DNA from: Daphnia carinata
Taxonomy: Eukaryota > Arthropoda > Branchiopoda > Diplostraca > Daphniidae
Reading direction: 5' to 3'
DNA: 64,000 bases
NCBI RefSeq assembly: GCF_022539665.2
Contig: NC_081338.1
Coordinates: forward strand, 2,356,001 to 2,420,000
The position numbers and the translations under genes are program-made. The notes under the pieces were generated by a model that did not search any database, was not told the origin of the DNA, and saw only the letters and a program-made list of their open reading frames with translations. Below, piece after piece: positions 54,739 through 64,000 of this stretch (positions are counted from its first letter, which is position 1; each line of letters starts with the position of its first letter).

Positions 54739-57700
54739 TCAATTATTACGTTGCAGGACGACTCCTCGTTCGGGATATCGACGTTTCCGTTTGTTTAAGA
54801 CTATGACACAGGAAAGCAATACGATGATGATGAGAGAAGCTATTAGCAAACTTAATAATGACCAAAGAGCTGTAAGACATTCGAAGCTTTTGTAATTTGA
54901 AGTTGCTGTTGCGGTGCGGATATGAGGTACGACGTTCATCCAAAAGTTGTGCTCCTGTTTAAATTAATGAAATACAATTTGAAATGGAGCTTTAAAATCC
55001 GTTAGCATTTAAATTCTTCACTGAACATTCAATAAACGGTTCTGTATTCGTAATAAATGACATGTAAGTAAGTCTTACTGCTCTGCGAAAATCGAGGCCG
55101 AGAGCAGCTACGGGAAGATCCAAATTCAAGTACAAGATGCCATCTAAACCGTTGCGTAAAGAAACGTGTGGCCAATTTGCAATCACCTCCGGATGGGGCC
55201 ATTCCGCCAGCGGATTACTGTACGAATGCAAATGTATGTTTACGCTTTTATTCCAGGCATATTGATATAGCTTTTACTTCCTCCTATTTGCTTTATATTG
55301 CGCAATTTTGACTTTATATTGGTTTTATTTGTTTTGAAGAATGTGTCCATGAAAATGACTTTGTCCACTCCGTTTCGCGACAGTCAGATTATGGCCGTGT
55401 GAAATTAATGTACAATTTTTCTACATTTACAACTTAAGTATTTCATGATCCTACAATTAAAGTTATTACCCTGTCCTGGCGAAGCTGGTCCATAGTCTCG
55501 TCATTATTTGAGACATTTGCATATCCCTTGGCGAGTAACCAGCATTAAGTCCTGCCATCCGGAACAAATAAAGAAGCTCGTCGGCATGCGTTACAGCTAC
55601 AGCAGAAAAATACGTCATATACAATTCATTTTTTTAATGAAGCAGAAGCGTGGCACTGTCTCGTAAAAAAAAACACGAGAGTTGGGATCCAATTTGGCCT
55701 ACCTCTGTTTACAATGGGATGATCAAATCCAGACATTCTGACAAGATTAGCAAAAGCTGCTGAATATGATGGAGTGGTTTCGCCTTTGTAGCTGAAGAGA
55801 TACGCGTACGATGGGATCGATGAAGAATTTGCGTGCAATAGCTGAGCGGAATATACGCACGACGTGAACGCAGCGTCGTCAATCAACTGTACAACTTCTA
55901 TAAAGTATTTTGAACGAAAATGATGAGCGAATCACTATAGAACCTGTGAAAAGCGTGGAACGAAATGCTTCGAATCGCTGTAATCGATGTTGCCGAAGTA
56001 TTGCTCTTGAATTATTTTTACAATTGAGTCTAACTGGGTGGCATTTTTAATCATAGAAGCAATCACTCCGGGAACGAGTTCGTGTTCCAGGAAGGTCTTA
56101 CTTGACATTTTGGCCATGTTCTCATAATGAATCCCTGAAAACAGAAGAACAAAAGTTTTGAAGACAATCCTCTTTTATGAATGTTTAGGGTAAAAAAAAT
56201 TAATTACATAAATAGAACAAGAGGCCTTCATCGGGATTCAAACCAGACATCATGGGTAAAGGATTGTATCGTCGATTTTTTATGATATCTTGTGGTAATT
56301 CCGGTAGGAAGGGATGGTCTCTCGATCCACCATCTATTACAGGTGCGCATCTTACTGGAAAAAGGCTGTATTGCTACGAAAAATAAGAAAATACAATTAC
56401 TTATTTACACTTCGTTATCTTGGCACGTTGAAGCACAACATACCAACAAATCCGTTTGCCTGCGAATCAATTGCTCGACACTTTGATTTTTTAGGCAATT
56501 GAGGGCCGAGTCCAAATGACCGGAGCATTGTAGACCTTTTCGGAAATTTCAGTCAGTATTATGTATTTACATCTTTTTTTTGTTTGCTTCAATGAAACAG
56601 TTAAGTTAGGCTTACCTTCAGCTATTTGCCAAGCATACTCTAATGGAGACTTCTCTATTGACCAATCGCAAAGGGCACTGGCCGATTGGCTAATGAATTT
56701 TTGGAATAATCCTATAAAAACACGCGTTTTTGACAAGAGCAAGCGAAAAACACGTAAGGTTGTATGCGTTAAACATTTCCTAACCTGTCGTTAGTGGACT
56801 TAATGCCAACAAATGCGTGATTGCTCCGCCTGCAGACTCTCCGAAAATCGTTACCTGCTGCGGATCTCCACCGAAACTGGATATATGGCTTTGGATCCAT
56901 TTTAAAGACTAGAAAATTTAAATAGCATTAAACTTTCCAAATCCATAATATGAGCTGTTGTCGCACACAACGTACTTCAATTTGATCCAGCATTCCGTAA
57001 TTTCCCGGAAGGTTTCTGTTACCGGTGCTCAAAAATCCTTTAAAATAATTCAAACCAATCCATCATGTCCATTATAGAGTTGGTTTACTGACATTAATAG
57101 CCAAAGATGGTAAATTACGGAAACTAAGAAAATGCAAATTATACCTAACACTCCAAGACGGTAGTTGACTGTCACCAAAACAATATCTTCTCGCATCATA
57201 AAGGCAGGTCCAAATTGATGAGAACCTCCTCTCACGTAACCGCCACCGTGAAACCAAACCATGACGGGGAACAGTGGTTTCGGCGGAAGTTGATGTTCTT
57301 GCCGAATAATTTCATCGTCCTGAATTGTTTCTGCCCGACCTGGCGGAAAATTGAAGCTGATTATGCTACAACTTTATTGCACCTTTCCTACTGTCTCTGA
57401 CTTTGTCATTTAGTCAAATTGGGAGACGTTTCACAACTGTGTGACACACCTGAAATTGAAAGGAAGGGGGTGAAAACGTTGAGAAAGAGACAATCTTCAT
57501 TGCCCATCACTTGACCCGTAACTCTATCGAATTGGGGACAGGGATTTCCAAAGTTTGTCCCATCCAAATCAGTTGGCCATGAGCCGAACGGGACTGGATC
57601 CTGTCATGCAAATGATAATTTACTCCATTGTGTAAGTTTTTAGGTAGCTATCGTATTAGAACAAACTTTCCAACGTAGTTCTCCGATGGGAGGTTTTGCA

Positions 57701-57939
57701 TAAGGAATTCCACGAAACGAATGAAAAATTCTTTTGCGCCCATTGTTTTCAATCGAAAATCCATCTTCAGGTCCGACTGTTTCTTCGGTGCCGACTACCC
57801 TACCTATTTTGGTAGTCACTTTGACAGATGGTCGATTCATCACAGCAATACATGGCAAAACTAAAAGCAACACGCCGAGATGTTTAAGAGCACCGTGATT
57901 TATAACACGACCGCTTTTCATGGCTCCAAAGTGGTTCAC
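54739..57939 (-). CDS. Membrane-anchored type-B carboxylesterase with intact catalytic triad
   Basis: Alpha/beta-hydrolase of the carboxylesterase type-B family, predicted extracellular with a C-terminal anchor. Thirteen exons (minus): 57939-57667, 57600-57450, 57339-57145, 57037-56976, 56908-56785, 56711-56616, 56535-56444, 56373-56208, 56134-55944, 55886-55703, 55596-55470, 55217-55079, 54954-54739; all in phase, 671 aa. A signal-like hydrophobic stretch ([13 protein letters not shown]) lies near the N-terminus. Oxyanion HGGG at 172-175; nucleophile Ser252 in GESAG; Glu380 in NPDEG; His515 in VTHADE, so hydrolysis should be possible. The last exon encodes the family end motif HNFWMNVVP, a transmembrane helix at about 628-653, and a short basic tail ([11 protein letters not shown]). 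Two donors are weak (GTTTGT after exon 1, GTTCTA after exon 9). Failure to splice the last intron would give a soluble protein ending at 54992. Substrate unknown; neuroligin-like topology, but an active site that neuroligins lack. Confidence 0.92.
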
Positions 57940-58937
57940 TTGTCGGTTGTTTTAAGACTGACTTGCGTCTTATCAGTTGTATATAGTACTAGATAGAACT
58001 CAGTTCCAAAGACCATATGTGCATTATATCCACCATATTACGTTGGCAGATGTGTGCGGGTGCGACGTGCTATATTAGGTTACTTGGTAATGTATTCGTC
58101 AGTGGTGCGCATTCAAACCTGCGTTTACTCATGTAAACAATTGCGAAATCAGAGCTAAACTTAACGAACGAAACGAAGAATGTCAATCAGTACACATTAA
58201 AAAATTAGTTAACGTTCAAATGGTAAAAACTATTGGTAACTCGTATTATCTCTGATTTTAGCAATGATATTTCATTATTGCGCCCCCATGTTGTTCTCCA
58301 AGACAGCGATATTGAGGTCACAAACTACCTGGTCATGAATACCCGCCTTTTTCAATCAAATTAATCACTTGCTTGCATCAGCAACCCAATTTTACATTGA
58401 CCTCGTGTTTTAATCGATACGATACCTCTAACACGTGTTACAAGAACTACAAAATCAGTATATTTTAAGTTGTGAGTAAAATGGTTCGAAAATTTCGTAC
58501 AATATACCCATCAGTTTGAAACGAATGATGATATTTGGTCAAGGCAAAAACTTTCAAAGCTGCTTCATAAGAAGAAGAAAAGTTGAATTTGGTCCTGTGT
58601 AAATAGAATTGAGGCGAAACATTAGACGGGACGGAACATATTAGATCAAGAGTTTCATTGGCATTAAACACCGTAACCGCTTGGACGAAATGGTAAGACA
58701 AGAATAAGGCAACCAAATGGTCAGGATGGTTAACAAGTTAGTTATAAGTAAACGGTGCAGGTAAGTGTGTTACATAAAAAGCTAATATTAAATAAAAAAA
58801 ATAGTACAAGACTTTGGGGTCCTAAAACAAAAAAGAAGAAAAAATAGGTGGAACGTAAAATTTTCAGATCGAAATAATTAGTAAGGATTAAGAGTTATTT
58901 AGGTCTGAATGACAAGGTTACAACTAAGGCGTTTAAA
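57940..58937. other. Region between carboxylesterase start and CCDC50 stop, with an unassigned minus-strand open frame
   Basis: Both neighbours are on the minus strand, so this holds the CCDC50 3' UTR and the carboxylesterase promoter. A minus-strand open frame at 58716-58465 looks protein-like (FNANETLDLICSVPSN, YEAALKVFALTKYHHS) and has a possible acceptor after TTTACACAG and a possible donor GG|GTATAT, but it has no ATG and no partner exon that I could find. I do not call it a gene. Confidence 0.4.
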
Positions 58938-60603
58938 TCATTGGTGAGAGCATCCTTTCCGAGATTTGTTTCGCGATTGATCGACGTTTGCCGTTTCTGT
59001 AGCAGGTGATTCAGATCGAGTTCCACAAGGAGTTCGTCGATGACCAGAAACAATGGGTTGAACCGGTGCAGGAAAATCTAAAACAACAAACCAATCTTAT
59101 TCTCTTCTTGATTTATTCTAATGAACAATATACCTAAATCGGTAATCGGAATTTGTGTCCTTGGTACCACATCAGATCGAGTTTCAGGATTATGATATCT
59201 TCTGGCCCACGTAGGGTCAATGCAAGCAGCAATATTTTGAGTTCCAGTAGGTAAAAAGGAATTTGCATGTCGATTAAAGTCCTCCTCATTATTAACTGTT
59301 TGCTGGCTCGGCTGGGTTTGTGGCGGTTGTTGGGAATGAGCTTGAAGGGCTTGCTGGGCTTGAAGGGCTTGCTGTGCTTTAAGACGAGCCTTTTCTTTGG
59401 CTTTACGTAGACGAGCTTTCTCTTTTTCTTGTAGCATTTGAGCTAACTCGAGATCTTTTGCTTCAATAGCAAGTTTTCGGCTCAAATCGGTCACATCTCT
59501 ACGGAATTTTGATTCTTCTTCCTCTTCTTGTTGCAGTTTTCGAGCCATTTCCTATGAAACAATATTTGTTAAATTTTACTATGTCTTTCTTTGCTAATTT
59601 ATTGGAACCTACTGCATCGCAACGTTCTTGCCACTCTCGAGACTCTTCCTCCGACATAGGTTGATTCATATCCAACATTCTGGCAAAATAACGTGTGAAA
59701 GATTTTTTTATCATGAAACAGTGAATGAAAGTATTAGAGCAAACATACTTTACTGAAGAGGAGATAGGTTCCACTTTGTTAAGGCGAGATACTTTTTCGG
59801 TCGTATAGGGATTTCCAGGAGGTTTTAGAACCAATGCAGTCTGATAAACATGAACATTTTTTATGCCATTCAAATCTTTGATTAAGAATACCGAGTCACC
59901 TGTAGCTTCTGTGCGAGTTTTTCATCTTGAATAACTCTCTTTTGTCGTTGAAGTTCCTCTTCCCTTTCCAATTCTTCTGCTAATAGCCTTGCTGCTTCTT
60001 CATCTTCTCTTTCTCTTTATTTAAAAATTTATATTAATTTTCGATTAAAGAACCCTTTTACCACAGAAAGGCAATGGTGCGAAGCATTACTGTTGCAGAC
60101 GGAGTTCCTGCTGAAACTGTTGTAAAGCAAGTGCTTGCTTTAATTCATCCTCTTGCTCTGAACGCGCCTGAGAGACATCCCCTCTAACAATGCGATTTCT
60201 CTCCCGATTGTGTCCATAATGGGCTGCAACTAAATAAAATGCTGAAATGTTGTCAACCATTAAAACAACATTCTAAATTGAATGAAACTTACTCTCCTGG
60301 TCTTGAAGCTGATGAGCCAAGGCACTATCTTCAATAACAAGCCATTCTCTGCAAACTGAGGGATAAATGTGTGAAGCAAGAATCAGACAAAGAACGAACT
60401 TAAGCAGCTTCTATCACCTTCATGAAAAATTCCTATTTTAGGACAAGTGAAGGATCTTTGAGCTGAGCTCATTACTCCTTTACAAACAGTACATTCATGA
60501 AGAGTCAATATCCTCTTTTATCACTAATATTTATCTAAATGTGCTTGCCTTCCTGAACAAGTGTTTTGTGCTGGACACCAGATGAGGACTTGGATTGATC
60601 CAT
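58938..60603 (-). CDS. CCDC50: CCDC50-like coiled-coil protein (Ymer family)
   Basis: Cytoplasmic coiled-coil adaptor. Vertebrate CCDC50/Ymer binds ubiquitin chains and modulates EGF receptor and NF-kB signalling; transfer of that role here is inference. Exons (minus): 60603-60549, 60355-60293, 60229-60091, 60014-59900, 59840-59749, 59679-59613, 59551-59134, 59077-58938; in phase, 362 aa. The N-terminus (MDQSK...VCREWLVIEDSALAHQLQDQE) closely follows the conserved CCDC50 N-terminal block, and EREDEEAARLLAEELEREEE and CDAEMARKLQQEEEEE match the later MIU-like (inverted ubiquitin-interacting) helices. The first intron uses a GC donor (GAAG|GCAAGC). Exon 7 contains a duplicated 18-bp unit (AQQALQ repeated) inside a charged coiled coil. 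The C-terminal exon is short and poorly conserved. An optional exon lies at 60477-60418. Confidence 0.9.
59341..59376 (-). repeat. Duplicated 18-bp unit in CCDC50 exon 7
   Basis: Two tandem near-identical copies of an 18-bp unit, CTTGAAGGGCTTGCTGGG on the + strand, encoding an Ala/Gln/Leu hexapeptide repeated in frame. The repeat is coding and keeps the frame, so copy-number change would be tolerated. Confidence 0.8.
60418..60477 (-). other. Candidate cassette or alternative first exon of CCDC50
   Basis: 60 nt on the minus strand, preceded by TTTGTAAAG and followed by GAAG|GTGATAG. It enters and leaves in phase 1, so it can be inserted between exons 1 and 2 without a frameshift (20 extra residues, including SSAQRSFTCPKIGIFHE). 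It also contains its own ATG at 60472-60470, in frame with exon 2. No homologous segment in CCDC50 comes to mind, so it may be a chance match. Confidence 0.35.
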
Positions 60604-62960
60604 CTCCGAGAGGAAGAAACATTAAAATGCAGCCTCAAAAGACACGCTACTGTTGGTAAGTGAATAAAAAAAGAAAAATAATAACAATAAATAGGAAAAA
60701 GCAACTTATATCTTTTTATTTCTTAAAACTAATACAAGTTAGTTATTGTAATCAGTTTAACACTACTACTATGAGGCTTTAACCTGAAATCAGGAGTTTA
60801 ATGTTTAGATAAAAGAATGATATTTAGAACTAGGGCTGTCCAACATTTTATTGCAACAATTTTTGACACTTGAAAACTTAACATAGTATCTCTGACAACA
60901 AACATACAGGACACTAGACATGAAGCAGTTAAATTTCTCTTTTTTCTTAAGTAATTTACCGTTGTAAAAAAAAACCGACGATGGTAGTTTCTCTTATGTT
61001 AACACTGTACCAAACACATAATTTCATTTCACGAACTTTCTTTCACAAAGCAACATTTATTTAGATGAAAAGGAATTAGAAATCTGAAAGAGTTGAAGCC
61101 TTTAGTCACTAGATGGCTGAAACTGTACCCGCGAAAATCAAATTGCAATGAAGACATCTACCAAATACTTATTCCACAAAAATATAAGATAAGATGTCAA
61201 GGCGTATCGTAAAAAATAAATTTGTCAAAAAATCAATCTACTAGGTTGAACAACGAGCTATTATGTACTTCTAGATGGAGATTCCTGCAACTACTTTTAA
61301 TATGGCTGTGAGTTCTGTGGCAAATCGCGGAATGTACTGTATATCATTAACTATCTTTTCCTATATGTTTTATATGTAGGAGATCCGTAAGAGCCGTTTT
61401 TCATCTAGTTCCTGACACAGTTAACTAGCCATTTCCTGCCGACTTGATCGTGGCTGAAGTGCTGGGTAGTTGCGTTCCAGAAATTAAAACTTGAGACTTG
61501 ATGGAAACCACAAGACTGCATCCTGTTTAATCCACAAGGCGTTGCCAAGAATGTTCAAGAAAATCCTGAAATAGGTATAATTATGTCAGATTATTTTAAT
61601 AGCATAATATCCACTTGAAATGTGGTCTTGGGACAACTAATTCGAACTATAAGTTCAGCAACAACACAACTAACGGATATTATTAAACCTCTTGGGGTTG
61701 GGATTGTACAACTGGCATTCAATTGAAAGAAATACTAAAACAGGACACATTTTTTATTTACATTACAACTATATTGGATCTTGCACTTCATCATGGATTT
61801 TCAGTTTCTGATGACAGTCTCATTGATCTATTAACAAAATAAAAATAAAGAACAGGCAAGGGTAATAATGAAGCTATCTAGTGAATTATGGCTCTACACA
61901 AATTTATTTTTGGAAATGGCATCGCAAAAGGTGTGATTTTCTTAGAAGAAATGGCAGTTTTATGTATAGAATATTTTATAAAAGTATGAAGAAAGGGGCA
62001 AAAACGAAACTTTAAGACTGTTAAGCGGGACGCAACGAACCCGCGAATCAACACAAAGTCGAAGCGGCGCTAAAGAACTAAAAGACTTGTTATGTCAAAG
62101 CTTCAAGTTGACCCATTCTTTGGCCGACAAACGTCCCTAGCGAAACCCAAGTTCAGGCGTTACGTTGTAAGCCAGGCTAAAGGATAGAGGGGGAAACGTG
62201 ATCTGGGTAAACAGCTGCTCCGTCTCAAGGATTTGCCAGTGTACATTCGATCATAGAGAAGCCTGGTTAATGTTACTGAAAGAGTTACACTGATAGCCAG
62301 CAGAAGAGCATTGAACCTCGCTAAACCTAGCAGCCGTCTGCATATTGACGCTGCAATGTAAAAAGAAGTGTCGTAACGCAAAGGTAATCCAAAGTTGAGT
62401 TCCTACCGTATTTAGCATTAGGTAATAATAAAAGCGAAACCGTGTTTTGATTGGAAGAAACGAAAAACCAGTTTAGTTTCGATATTTAGTTCAATCTCTG
62501 TTGTCTGTTGTGACGGAAGCCTTCGAGCCACACCGGGCGTGGCAGACAAGGCGCTTTCACTTTTGAGATATTGGTTATTTACCACGGTAGATGTCTCTGT
62601 ATGTATTGGGTTACCACAAGTGTGTGTGTTTACAGTTGGGAAGGTTTGGTAAATTAGGGCTTACGAGTATTAATTATTGTTTATGAAATCATAATTCGAA
62701 GATATGATTTCCTTTGAGGTTCACCGTTTTTGTTGTATATTTGGCTTTTTCCTAGCCATGCTTTAGTGGAGCGATCGGCTTAAAAACCAGGTACAGGTAT
62801 CTGGCGATAAAACAGCGACCTTGTTAACAGTTGTGCAGAGAACTAGTAATTTCAGATTACCTCTGTTCTGTTAAACATTCCTAAGCAGTTTTCAAATAGA
62901 TGTTAAGTAAACTTTTTTTTCCAATTTATTGATTTATATTGTGCATTTTACAGAGCAGAA
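60604..62960. other. Divergent intergenic region between CCDC50 and syntrophin
   Basis: Carries the promoters of two divergent genes and the 5' leader of syntrophin (acceptor TTTTACAG just before 62954). Fragments of splice-like sequence occur on the minus strand near 61570-61530 and 62445-62340, but no protein could be assembled. An untranslated transcript is possible. Otherwise AT-rich sequence with no recognised feature. Confidence 0.45.
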
Positions 62961-63472
62961 ATGACAAATTATGACAGAATTGGCCAACTGGAAGTGTGGG
63001 CTAAAGAAGAATGGCATGCAGCAACAGTATCATTAAATGGAGATGCTGGGTGTCTATATATCACACTTGAAAATCCATCAACAAACCAAAGAGACAACAC
63101 AGATACCCTTAATACACCAATAATTTCAGCTGAGCAGTATCGAGATTCACTGGCAAATCAAAAGAGAATTGTTCGCATCATTAAGTCAGATAACACTGGT
63201 TTAGGCATTTCAATCAAAGGTGGCCGCGAAAATCGTATGCCAATTTTGATTTCTAAAATTTTCAAGGGATTGGCAGCAGATCAAACTGAGCAACTATATG
63301 TCGGTAATAAAATCTACTCTTGTTTATTTAAATTTTAATAATAATGTTTCACTAATTCCTTTGTAAACAGGAGATGCTATTCTTTCCGTTAATGGAGAAG
63401 ATCTACATAACGCAACACACGATGAAGCCGTTTCTGCTTTAAAAAATGCCGGAAGAACTGTTGAGCTGGAAG
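62961..63472 (+). CDS. Syn1: Alpha/beta-type syntrophin, N-terminal part (partial, continues beyond window)
   Basis: Cytoplasmic adaptor of the dystrophin-glycoprotein complex; its PDZ domain recruits channels and signalling proteins to the membrane. Two coding exons are visible: 62961-63303 and 63371-63472 (GT-AG, phase 1), about 148 residues. The first exon starts the split PH1 domain ([13 protein letters not shown]) and the [43 protein letters not shown], then [20 protein letters not shown]. These match alpha/beta syntrophins (Drosophila Syn1), not the gamma group. The second exon ends at a GT donor (GGAAG|GTACCG). Syntrophins are about 500 aa, so the rest of PH1, PH2 and the SU domain lie downstream. 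The ATG follows an acceptor at 62953 and is therefore in the second or later transcript exon. Confidence 0.93.
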
Positions 63473-64000
63473 GTACCGTGTAAATAGAAGGATTCTGCTG
63501 AAGTTGTCCACACCAACTTTTCTGTTACCGATAAAACTGGGAAAGTTGTCGTGGATAAACTCACATTCTTCCCATAATTCGTTAGCCTTTCCCCTATTAG
63601 ACCTGTCCGTCTTGCAACGACATTATAATATCGTATAAAACAGGTTTGATTATATTGAAAGCGTGTTTGCTTGCACAGCTCTTGCACATACTGCTCGTTT
63701 GCATATTTCCAGCCACATCACGCATCTTCCGCATTCTTTGTTTATCAATTTTCAAGTAATCTAAGTAATTTTATTTCATTCGCTTCTTTTTTTCCTCTTC
63801 CATTTTTTTTTTTTTTTAGTTTTGTTTTTGTTTTAAAAAAATTTGTTAGCTTTTCTCCCCTCAATTTTAGCCTTTTGTTTTTAACTGTTGAACTTACATC
63901 CTGCTTCCCTGCTAGGGTGATCACAAGTATCCGTCATTTAGATGACTTGTTTGATGCATGATCCCTTTCTCGTTTTTCATTACCTCCACGATCGACTACT
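63473..64000 (+). other. Syntrophin intron, truncated by the window end
   Basis: No exon continuing the post-PDZ sequence (expected to begin near a VKY-like motif) is seen before position 64000. The stretch contains T-rich runs near 63785-63840. The open frame at 63671-63961 is Phe/Ser-rich low complexity and has no phase-compatible acceptor. Confidence 0.7.

Noticed and set aside
54992-55078. Carboxylesterase ending at the stop codon at 54992
   Set aside because: This reads through a good GTAAGA donor at 55078. Splicing to 54954 restores the family end motif HNFWMNVVP and is preferred as the main form; the read-through is kept only as a possible isoform.

Overview
The window looks like ordinary nuclear DNA of an arthropod, most likely a cladoceran crustacean of the Daphnia type. 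The evidence is a Dpr-family immunoglobulin gene (an arthropod neuronal family), compact multi-exon genes with many introns of 50-300 bp, GT-AG splice sites, and moderately AT-rich non-coding DNA full of homopolymers and dinucleotide repeats. The species assignment is inference; no marker gene settles it. I saw no prokaryotic, viral or transposon gene. Gene models were built by hand: exons were joined only where splice sites and reading phase agreed, and family identity came from recognised motifs.

Region by region: 1-6.3 kb is non-coding as far as I can tell. 6.3-28.2 kb is one long gene of the Dpr family on the + strand (7 coding exons, first intron 10.6 kb). 28.2-35.2 kb is a gene-poor stretch saturated with poly(A)/poly(T) tracts and microsatellites. 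From 35.2 kb the gene density rises: MFSD6-like transporter (35.2-39.2 kb, +), RNF121-type RING E3 ligase (41.0-42.5 kb, +), APIP/MtnB methylthioribulose-1-phosphate dehydratase (42.6-43.7 kb, -, tail to tail with RNF121 with 100 bp between stop codons), a DHCR7-type sterol reductase (45.7-49.3 kb, +), an alpha-1,3-fucosyltransferase of the FucTA type (51.2-53.3 kb, +), a membrane-anchored type-B carboxylesterase (54.7-57.9 kb, -), a CCDC50-like coiled-coil protein (58.9-60.6 kb, -), and the first two coding exons of an alpha/beta-type syntrophin (63.0 kb onward, +, leaving the window).

The genes do not form a pathway or operon. They are independent: neuronal recognition (Dpr), membrane transport (MFSD6), secretory-pathway quality control (RNF121), methionine salvage (APIP), sterol conversion (DHCR7), N-glycan core fucosylation (FucTA), ester hydrolysis (carboxylesterase), ubiquitin/signalling adaptor (CCDC50) and the dystrophin complex (syntrophin). 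The points most worth a second look are the carboxylesterase, whose last intron decides between a membrane-anchored and a soluble form; the retained DHCR7 in a probable sterol auxotroph; the unusual Ig domains of the Dpr protein; a furin-like site in the MFSD6 loop; two GC-AG introns; and a possible alternative first exon in CCDC50. I did not find a convincing undescribed multi-gene system.
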